Shown here: positions 1 through 4,618 of the stretch, piece after piece
Layout of the letters: the number at the start of each line of letters is the position of its first letter
Position numbering within the stretch: position 1 is the stretch's first letter
Assembly: GCA_039029535.1 (NCBI GenBank)
Contig: JBCCFW010000260.1
Location: 1-7,124, forward strand
Source of the DNA: JBCCFW01 sp039029535
GTDB taxonomy: Bacteria > Acidobacteriota > JBCCFW01
DNA length: 7,124 nt
Direction of reading: 5' to 3'
The notes under the pieces: generated by a model
Seen by the model: the letters and a program-made list of their open reading frames with translations, nothing else
What the model was told of the DNA's origin: nothing
Database searches by the model: none
Program-made: the position numbers and the translations under genes

Positions 1-244
1 CGTCGACCCGCAACCCGCCCGCCAGCCCCTCGGCCAGGCGGGCGTCGGAGACGTCGTCGACGTGCGAGCGTCCGGCAGCAAGCGCCTCCACTCGCTCGCT
101 CGAGCTGTCGATCCCGAGGACCCTGGCTTCGGTGGCCGCGAGCTCCAGGGCGAGCGGGAGACCGACGTAGCCAAGCCCCACCACCCCCACCAGGGCGCCG
201 GGCTCGGCCAGTCGTCGGGGCAGGGCGTCGATGGGACGGCTCAC
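1..244 (-). CDS. Nucleotide-sugar dehydrogenase, N-terminal part (runs off the left edge)
   Basis: This is the first 81 codons of a UDP-sugar 6-dehydrogenase-type protein (Ugd/WecC/WbpA superfamily). These cytoplasmic enzymes oxidise a UDP-hexose or UDP-N-acetylhexosamine to the uronic acid with NAD+, for surface polysaccharide synthesis. The visible part is the Rossmann start: strand VGVVGLGYVGLP at residues 19-30 with the G23-x-G25-x-x-G28 dinucleotide loop, then a second strand ending in LGID with Asp46, the usual NAD ribose ligand. RVEAL and an 'S-H-V-D-D' segment follow, matching the family's 'G.S.I.D' stretch. The GTG start at 244 overlaps the stop of the upstream MCE gene as GTGA, and a GAGG Shine-Dalgarno lies 7 bases upstream (252-255). 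The catalytic Cys and sugar-binding domain are outside the window, so the substrate cannot be named. The family is clear; the member is not. Confidence 0.88.
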   Translation of the reverse strand, partial: MSRPIDALPRRLAEPGALVGVVGLGYVGLPLALELAATEARVLGIDSSSERVEALAAGRSHVDDVSDARLAEGLAGGLRVD

Positions 245-1455
245 GGGCTGGCCTCGGCAGTCGATTCGGGCGGGAGCACCTCGGCCAAGAGCTCGAGGAG
301 GTCTGCGTTGGGAGTGGGGCTCTCGGCCAGGATGCGGTCCACGCGCTTGGAGAGCCCCTTCTTGCGGTTGCGCTTGAGCAGGTAGCGGACGATCCAGGAG
401 CTCTCGACCCCGCCGACGATCTCGGTGACACCGTCATGCACGGAGTCGTCGTTGACGAGAGCACCGACCGTGCCCTCTCCAGCATCGACCTTGGTAGCGA
501 TGCTGTCGGCGCTGGCCACCAGCGATTGCAGGTCGGCGAGCAGGGTGTCGGCGAGCTCCTCGTCGAAGAGCAGGCGGGGCACGAGCCCGCGCGCGGTCTC
601 GAGCCGGGTGGTGAGCGCGCGCGCCGACGCGGCCGCGGCGCGAAGGTCCTGGGCCGATCGCGCCAGCTCGGAGTCGTCGGACAACGCCTGACCGAGCAGG
701 CCGTGGCCATCCTCGAGACGCTCGGCGAGTCGATCGAAACGTCGGGCGCCGCTGCGCAGGTGGCCGGTGAGCTCCTCGGCCAGGGCCGCGTCGCCGGCCA
801 GGCGAGCGACCAGGCCCTCCCCACGCGAGGCGGTCTCGGAGAGCTCGCGAAGACGGGCGAGCATGACCTCCAGGTCGGTCAAGGTGCGGTCGCCGAACTC
901 CTCGTCCTCGAGGAGCTTGCCGAACAGGCCCTTGCCCGCGACCAGGCGTCGGGTCGTGACCTCGAGTGACTCCGCGATCGATCGGACTTGGCCGAACAGG
1001 TCCTCGCCACCCTCGACGAAGGGCGTGATCTCGAAGGGTTCCCGAGCCGGCAGCAGGCTGTCCTCGGGAAGAGGGGTGCCGACCTCCTGGCCCTCGGGGC
1101 GCCGCAGCTCGAGCAAGCGATCGCCCAGGAGCCCGTTGCGCTCGAGCCGCACGTGAACGTTCTCGTCGATGCGATTGGCAAGCTGCCGCTCGACCGCGAA
1201 CTCGACGAGCACCCGGTCATCGGAGGCCGAGTCGAACGAGATGGTCTCGACCCGACCGACCGTCACGCCGGCGTAGCGCACCTCGGCGCCTCGGCCGAGC
1301 CCCTGCACCTGACGGAAGCTCGTGCGGAAGCGCACCTCGCGGCTGAACAGCCCACCACTCCCCGACAGCTCGACGATGAGCCAGGCGAGCACGAGCAGGG
1401 CGAGGGACGCCACCGCCCCCACCCGCAAGCTTCGCACCGTCTCCTTCTTCGTCAT
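241..1455 (-). CDS. mlaD: MlaD-type MCE-domain lipid-transport protein with long C-terminal repeat region
   Basis: This is the substrate-binding subunit of an MCE/Mla-type ABC system, which moves phospholipids or other hydrophobic molecules between inner and outer membrane. In the 404-residue reading there is a basic N-terminus (TKKETVRSLR) and one membrane anchor at about residues 11-31. A single MCE domain follows at about 39-118, with the signature VRYAGVTVGRVE at 59-70. The C-terminal half (about 174-363) is predicted helical and made of five 38-residue repeats. A basic KRNRKKG patch precedes an acidic tail. Well-studied MlaD forms hexamers with a central hydrophobic pore; this protein is about twice the length of E. 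coli MlaD because of the C-terminal half. The start was chosen at ATG 1455, 10 bases after AGGA (1466-1469). A GTG at 1461 is in frame but only 4 bases from that site. The gene follows the ATPase gene by 23 bases and overlaps the next gene by GTGA. No MlaE permease is adjacent. Confidence 0.9.
   Translation of the reverse strand: MTKKETVRSLRVGAVASLALLVLAWLIVELSGSGGLFSREVRFRTSFRQVQGLGRGAEVRYAGVTVGRVETISFDSASDDRVLVEFAVERQLANRIDENVHVRLERNGLLGDRLLELRRPEGQEVGTPLPEDSLLPAREPFEITPFVEGGEDLFGQVRSIAESLEVTTRRLVAGKGLFGKLLEDEEFGDRTLTDLEVMLARLRELSETASRGEGLVARLAGDAALAEELTGHLRSGARRFDRLAERLEDGHGLLGQALSDDSELARSAQDLRAAAASARALTTRLETARGLVPRLLFDEELADTLLADLQSLVASADSIATKVDAGEGTVGALVNDDSVHDGVTEIVGGVESSWIVRYLLKRNRKKGLSKRVDRILAESPTPNADLLELLAEVLPPESTAEASP
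367..936 (-). repeat. Five 38-residue (114-bp) repeats in the MlaD C-terminal region
   Basis: Five in-frame units begin at 936, 822, 708, 594 and 480, reading leftward. Each opens with a G-x-G-L/T-like turn (GKGLF, GEGLV, GHGLL, ARGLV, GEGTV). A conserved Asp follows 8-10 residues later (for example KLLEDEEF, RLAGDAAL, ALVNDDSV), then about 25 residues of helix. The spacing is exactly 38 residues each time although the sequences have diverged. Similar 'GxGTxGxLxxD' elements are known in C-termini of other MCE proteins; the count and strict period here were read directly from the sequence. Confidence 0.8.
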
Positions 1456-1478
1456 CAGCACCCGTTCCTGCGCGGAGT

Positions 1479-2219
1479 CTACTCGGGAGCCGGGGAACGG
1501 CCGTCCATGAAGGCGGCCAGGCCGGCGTGCTCGCCACCGCGGGCCGCCGCGACGTCGCCGTCGAAGACCACCCTTCCCTCACGCAGGTAGGCGATGCGAT
1601 CGGCCACCGCGAAAGCCGACTTCACGTCGTGCGTGACGACCACCGAGGTCACCCCCAGCCGGTCCTGCAGGTCGCGGATGAGCTCGTTGATCCGACGGGT
1701 CGCGACCGGATCGAGCCCCGTCGTCGGCTCGTCGTAGAGAACCGCGGCTGGACCGATCGCCAGGGCACGGGCCAGCGCCACTCGCCGTGCCATCCCGCCG
1801 GAGAGATCCGCAGGCATGCGGTCCTCGATGCCGGGGAGGTCGACCAGGGCAAGCATCTCCGCCACCCGCTCCTCCCGAGCGCCCGCATCGAGGTCACGCA
1901 GCGCGAAGCCGACGTTCTCGGACACCGAGAGCGAGTCGAACAGCGCCCCGCTCTGGAAGACGAAGGCCACCTGGCGTCGCACTTCCCGCAGTGCCGAGGC
2001 GTCGAGCGCGGCCAGGTCCTGCTCGCCCACGAACACCCGGCCCTCGTCGGGCTCGAGGAGCCCGATGGCGTGACGCAAGGCGACCGACTTGCCGGTTCCC
2101 GAGCCGCCGAGCAAGGCGACCGCCTCACCGGGGGCGACGTCGAGTGAGAAGCCGTCGAGGATCCGCCGGCCGCCGAGGTCCTTGACCAGCCCGTCCCAGC
2201 GGATGCCGAGGGCGGTCAC
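1479..2219 (-). CDS. mlaF: MlaF-type ABC transporter ATP-binding protein
   Basis: This is the cytoplasmic ATPase of an MCE-linked lipid transporter (MlaF/Ttg2A/YrbF family), 246 residues, close to the family's usual 250-270. Every ABC element is present in order: Walker A GGSGTGKS at 38-45, Q-loop Gln89 in VFQSGALFD, signature LSGGM at 139-143, Walker B VLYDEP at 160-165 with catalytic Glu164, D-loop GLD at 168-170, and switch His197 in VVTHD. 'FQSGALFDSLSVSENVGF' and 'LSGGMARRVALARA' are typical of the Mla branch. The frame is open for a further 57 codons upstream, but that stretch is Arg/Pro-rich and lies inside ybeY. The start is therefore placed at GTG 2219, which overlaps the ybeY stop as GTGA and directly precedes ABC homology (GIRWDGLVKDLGG). 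Only a poorly spaced AAGGG precedes it, so initiation probably depends on coupling to ybeY. The MCE partner follows by 23 bases. Confidence 0.93.
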   Translation of the reverse strand: MTALGIRWDGLVKDLGGRRILDGFSLDVAPGEAVALLGGSGTGKSVALRHAIGLLEPDEGRVFVGEQDLAALDASALREVRRQVAFVFQSGALFDSLSVSENVGFALRDLDAGAREERVAEMLALVDLPGIEDRMPADLSGGMARRVALARALAIGPAAVLYDEPTTGLDPVATRRINELIRDLQDRLGVTSVVVTHDVKSAFAVADRIAYLREGRVVFDGDVAAARGGEHAGLAAFMDGRSPAPE

Positions 2220-2689
2220 CCCTTGGAACCGCCGTCCTCGGTGCGCTCGACCAGGCCCCGCAGCGAGCCGAACAGCTCGCGGGCCAGCCGCGACTCGACC
2301 TCGCGCATCTGACCCTCGTCGGTCTCGTGGTCGTGGCCGATCAGGTGCAGGACGCCGTGCAGGATGAGGAGCTCGACCTCCTCGAACCACTCGTGGTCGT
2401 GGTCCTCGGCCTGCTTGCGGGCCGTGGGCAGGGAGATCACGAGATCACCGAGATAGTGGCCCGGGTCGACGTCGGAGCCGGCCTCCGCCGGGAAGGACAG
2501 CACGTCCGTGGGCCCGTCCACCTGCCGGAATCGCTGGTTGTAGTCGGCGATTCCCTTGTCGTCCGTGAGCATGATGGAGAAGGTGCAGCCGGTCAGCGCC
2601 AGGAGCTGGCCGAGACGCTCGATGAAGGGCGCCAGCCGCTCCTGGAGCTCAGGTGCCTCGGTGGCCTCCCCCACGAAGGTCGCCTTCAC
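2216..2689 (-). CDS. ybeY: Endoribonuclease YbeY (16S rRNA 3'-end maturation)
   Basis: This is a single-strand-specific metallo-endoribonuclease that takes part in 16S rRNA 3'-end processing and 70S quality control. At 157 residues it is a normal length. The diagnostic zinc motif H-x3-H-x5-H is complete in HGVLHLIGHDH (His111, His115, His121). The family segments NQRFRQVDGPTDVLSFP (51-67) and YLGDLVIS (79-86) are also present. The frame stays open to 3199, but the upstream part is antisense-like Arg/Gly/Pro sequence inside phoH. The start is therefore GTG 2689, which overlaps the phoH stop as GTGA and has a GAGGG site 6 bases upstream (2696-2700). PhoH/YbeZ is a known functional and physical partner of YbeY, so the order phoH-ybeY is the conserved one. 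Many genomes have an HD-domain membrane protein between them or a CorC-type gene after; neither is present here. Confidence 0.96.
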   Translation of the reverse strand: MKATFVGEATEAPELQERLAPFIERLGQLLALTGCTFSIMLTDDKGIADYNQRFRQVDGPTDVLSFPAEAGSDVDPGHYLGDLVISLPTARKQAEDHDHEWFEEVELLILHGVLHLIGHDHETDEGQMREVESRLARELFGSLRGLVERTEDGGSKG

Positions 2690-3663
2690 GAGCCGCCCTC
2701 GCCTCGCCCATTGCCGTTCGATGCTCGTTCGTAGGCCTTGATGATGTCCTGGACCAGACGGTGGCGGACGACGTCCTTGTCCGAGAAGTGGATGACGCCG
2801 ATCCCCTCGACGCCAGAGAGGATTCGGGCGGCCTGGGCCAGGCCCGACGGGACGCCGGAGGGCAGGTCGACCTGGGTGATGTCGCCGGTGACCACCATCC
2901 GCGAGCCCATGCCCATCCGGGTCAGGAACATCTTCATCTGATCCGGGGTGGTGTTCTGCGCCTCGTCGAGGATGATGAAGGAGTCCGCGAGCGTTCGCCC
3001 CCGCATGAAGGCCAGCGGGGCGACCTCGAGCCCTCCCCGCTCCAGCAGGGCCCCGCCCTGCTCCTCCCCCGCCAAGTCCCGGATCGCGTCGTGGAGGGGC
3101 CGGAGGTAGGGATCGACCTTCTCGACCATGTCGCCGGGCAGGAAGCCGAGCCGCTCGCCCGCCTCGACGGCGGGTCGGGTCAGCAAGATCCGTCGACAAC
3201 GACGGGCGCGGTAGGCCGCGAGAGCCGCGGCGACCGCCAGGCAGGTCTTGCCGGTGCCCGCCGGACCGATCCCCAAGACGATGTCGTGGGATCGGACGGC
3301 CTCGATGTAGGCCCTCTGAGTCGAGGTCCGGGCGAGGACTCGTCGGCCTTCACCGGGCTGGATGGCCTGGTCGACCAGGACGTCCTTGAGCCGGAGACCC
3401 GGCTGCTCGAGCACCTGGCCAGCAGCCAGGGCGAGATCCTGGGTCCGGAGCTTGATCCCGGAGCCAACCAGCTCCTCGAGCTCGGTGAGGAGGGCCGAAG
3501 CCTGCTCGACCGCCTGCTCTTCCCCCCGGGCGGTCACGACTTGACCGCGGGCGGAGAGCTCGACGCCCGTCACGCGCTCGAGGGCCTTCAGGTTGGCGTC
3601 GTGGACCCCGAGGACCGGGAGGACGCGATCACCATCCAGCTCGACGCGTCGAGCGACGCTCAT
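2686..3663 (-). CDS. phoH: PhoH-family ATPase (YbeZ-like)
   Basis: This is a cytoplasmic P-loop ATPase of the PhoH/YbeZ family, thought to act with YbeY in rRNA processing; its exact activity is still poorly defined. At 325 residues it is the usual size. An N-terminal domain of about 100 residues, probably KH-like (NLKALERVTGVELSARG), leads into the PhoH domain. That domain has Walker A GPAGTGKT at 133-140, the family block TRPAVEAGERLGFLPGD (162-178), Walker B IILDEAQN at 230-237, and the MVVTGDITQVDLP sensor segment (256-268). The C-terminus is a Gly/Asn-rich tail. ATG at 3663 is the only ATG start in this operon apart from the chosen mlaD start. A GAGGTGA anti-16S match sits one base upstream (3665-3671). 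The gene begins 29 bases after rpsT ends, and its stop overlaps the ybeY start. No defect is visible in any catalytic motif. Confidence 0.96.
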   Translation of the reverse strand: MSVARRVELDGDRVLPVLGVHDANLKALERVTGVELSARGQVVTARGEEQAVEQASALLTELEELVGSGIKLRTQDLALAAGQVLEQPGLRLKDVLVDQAIQPGEGRRVLARTSTQRAYIEAVRSHDIVLGIGPAGTGKTCLAVAAALAAYRARRCRRILLTRPAVEAGERLGFLPGDMVEKVDPYLRPLHDAIRDLAGEEQGGALLERGGLEVAPLAFMRGRTLADSFIILDEAQNTTPDQMKMFLTRMGMGSRMVVTGDITQVDLPSGVPSGLAQAARILSGVEGIGVIHFSDKDVVRHRLVQDIIKAYERASNGNGRGEGGS

Positions 3664-3679
3664 CTCACCTCAACGGACC

Positions 3680-3694
3680 GAGAGCGAGGCTCTC
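3680..3694 (-). other. Hairpin at the rpsT-phoH junction
   Basis: GAGAGC (3680-3685) and GCTCTC (3689-3694) form a perfect 6-bp stem with a 3-base loop that overlaps the rpsT stop codon. In the leftward transcript no U-run follows; the next bases are the phoH ribosome-binding site. It is therefore not a Rho-independent terminator. It could slow decay of, or be a processing site for, an rpsT mRNA that must be made in larger amounts than phoH mRNA, but that is inference. Confidence 0.4.
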
Positions 3695-3971
3695 AGGAGG
3701 ACGCGGCAGCCACCATCTGGGCGTGGGCGTGAGCGAGCCGAGACTTGGTGCGAGCGGCGGCGTTGCGGTGAATGATGCCCTTCTGGGCGGTCTTGTCGAG
3801 CAGCGCACAAGCGGACTTCAGGAGCAGGCCGGCCTTCTCCTGGTCGTTGGCCGCAATGGCCGCGCGGAAGCCCTTGACCTCCGTGCGCAGACGGCTGCGG
3901 GCCGTGCGGTTGCGGAGACGGTTGCGCTCGTGCTGACGGACGCGCTTGCGCGCGGAGGCGTTGTTCGCCAC
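3693..3971 (-). CDS. rpsT: 30S ribosomal protein bS20
   Basis: This is a primary-binding 30S subunit protein that packs against 16S rRNA helices. At 92 residues it is slightly longer than the E. coli form (87). The sequence is typical: a basic helical N-terminus (ANNASARKRVRQHERNRLRN), then TARSRLRTEVKGFRAAI, and the conserved C-terminal block 'KTAQKGIIHRNAAARTKSRL' with the family's K-G-x-I-H-x-N-x-A-A-R-x-K-S-R-L pattern. The start is GTG 3971, supported by an AGGAG site 8 bases upstream (3980-3984). No in-frame ATG lies at that point. It heads the operon, with phoH 29 bases downstream. E. coli rpsT is known to be feedback-regulated at translation; the structured leader here could serve that purpose (see 3972-4060). 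Confidence 0.96.
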   Translation of the reverse strand: MANNASARKRVRQHERNRLRNRTARSRLRTEVKGFRAAIAANDQEKAGLLLKSACALLDKTAQKGIIHRNAAARTKSRLAHAHAQMVAAASS

Positions 3972-4060
3972 GTGTTCGACTCCTGGTGAGCGAGGCGGGG
4001 CAAGAGCCCCTGTCAGGGAAGGCGATGCTCACCGATGAAGGCGCGGAGCATCGCATGCTC
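3972..4060 (-). promoter_or_regulatory. Structured rpsT 5' leader with mutually exclusive stems
   Basis: Four complementary pairs can be read by eye. Stem A pairs 4022-4030 (GCGATGCTC) with 4046-4054 (GAGCATCGC): 9 bp, 15-base loop. Stem B pairs 3985-3991 (GGTGAGC) with 4027-4033 (GCTCACC): 7 bp, ending directly against the AGGAG Shine-Dalgarno at 3980-3984. Stem C pairs 4046-4051 with 4055-4060 (GAGCAT/ATGCTC): 6 bp, 3-base loop. Stem D is GGGGC-AAGA-GCCCC at 3997-4010 and fits inside the loop of B. A excludes both B and C through shared bases, while B, C and D can coexist. That gives two alternative folds with different Shine-Dalgarno exposure. The transcript start is not known, so whether this region is transcribed as leader is an assumption. 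Confidence 0.45.
3980..3984 (-). promoter_or_regulatory. Shine-Dalgarno of rpsT
   Basis: AGGAG on the minus strand lies 8 bases before GTG 3971. It fixes that GTG as the bS20 start and lies directly beside one arm of leader stem B. Confidence 0.75.
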
Positions 4061-4555
4061 GGTGCGAGGGTTCAAGTGCCCAGGAGCGCTCAGCCCCGTT
4101 CTCTTCATCAGAGCACCCGTGATCCAGGCTCTTTGGGGGGGCCGAGACCGCGAGCATGCAACTGTCGTTGCTCATCATCTTTAGTTGCGTCGCGATCTCA
4201 CCGAAAGCAAGGGGCCTCAGAAGGCGGTCACAGAGCTGAGAACGCGCTGCTGGCCTCCCTTCCCCGGGTTCCATCCGAAGGCCCGAGGTTTCCGTCAAGC
4301 ACTGCCTCGCTGCGTCGCTCCGCCTCGGCTCCAATCGGTCCACGAAAGCTCTTGCTTCGGTCCATGGAGCAGCGACATGATGCTGCGACTTTCGTCTGAG
4401 CCAAGACAACTCGTGCGTCCCTTGCGGCCCTTTTCCTTGGGTCGCGTCCCGGGTTCGTCCCTCAACTTCAGACGGATGATGCAAGGCAAGCCCAGTCGTC
4501 CTGCGGTGAGATCACGGATTCCCTACCGTTCTCCTCGCCCCATGGAGATGTCGTC
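4061..4555. other. Divergent intergenic region, no convincing gene
   Basis: This lies between the leftward rpsT operon and the rightward lipoprotein gene, so promoters for both should be here or in the rpsT leader. Its composition is visibly less GC-rich than the flanking genes. Reading frames that stay open across it give low-complexity peptides with no family features. Small items seen: an alternative-hairpin cluster at 4156-4190, where GCAAC at 4158-4162 can pair with GTTGC at 4167-4171 or at 4184-4188; a G7 tract at 4135-4141; and a minus-strand TTGACG (4293-4298) resembling a -35 box but without a matching -10 element. No tRNA cloverleaf and no clear sigma-70 promoter was found. The region could hide an unannotated small RNA, but nothing here shows one. 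Confidence 0.5.
4544..4547 (+). promoter_or_regulatory. Shine-Dalgarno of the TSP3 lipoprotein gene
   Basis: GGAG lies 8 bases before GTG 4556 and decides that start. Two nearby ATGs (4542 and 4548) are in another frame and terminate at the TGA of 4557-4559, which is embedded in GTGA at the start codon. Confidence 0.7.
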
Positions 4556-4618
4556 GTGAAGAAGCTCGTCGTCCTTTCTGCCTGTCTCTTCGCCACCCTG
4601 GCCTTCCTCATGGCCTGT
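4556..4618 (+). other. Type II (lipoprotein) signal peptide and lipid-attachment Cys21
   Basis: Two Lys after the initiator, a core of hydrophobic residues (LVVLSACLFATLAFLMA) and Cys21 at 4616-4618 fit a signal peptidase II substrate. Met at -2 of the cleavage site is less usual than Ala/Ser/Thr but tolerated. Residues +2 to +4 are Gly-Gly-Ser, so there is no Asp at +2, the residue that signals inner-membrane retention in enterobacteria. Confidence 0.75.

Noticed and set aside
2220..2390. An N-terminal extension of 57 codons on the MlaF-type ATPase
   Set aside because: The extension is Arg/Pro/Gly-rich, lies inside ybeY, and has no ABC homology. GTG 2219 gives a normal family length and the recurring GTGA overlap.
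2653..3732. A 359-codon plus-strand open frame opposite phoH
   Set aside because: It is antisense to a complete PhoH with intact Walker motifs. The translated text has no family features, and high GC explains the absence of stops.
3997..4018. A Rho-independent terminator (GGGGC-AAGA-GCCCC, with overlapping CCCTGTCAGGG)
   Set aside because: The stem is only 5 bp, there is no T-run on either strand, and it sits just upstream of rpsT rather than after a gene. It is treated as part of the leader instead.
4048..4090. A possible tRNA T-arm at GGTTCAAGTGCC
   Set aside because: The flanking bases cannot form a T-stem (the 53-61 pair would be G-G), and there is no acceptor stem or anticodon arm around it. 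The GGGTTC strings near 4267 and 4452 fail in the same way.
4029..4484. A 151-codon minus-strand open frame in the divergent gap
   Set aside because: Its composition is unlike neighbouring genes, no clear family motif is visible, and it overlaps the structured rpsT leader. It reads as non-coding DNA.
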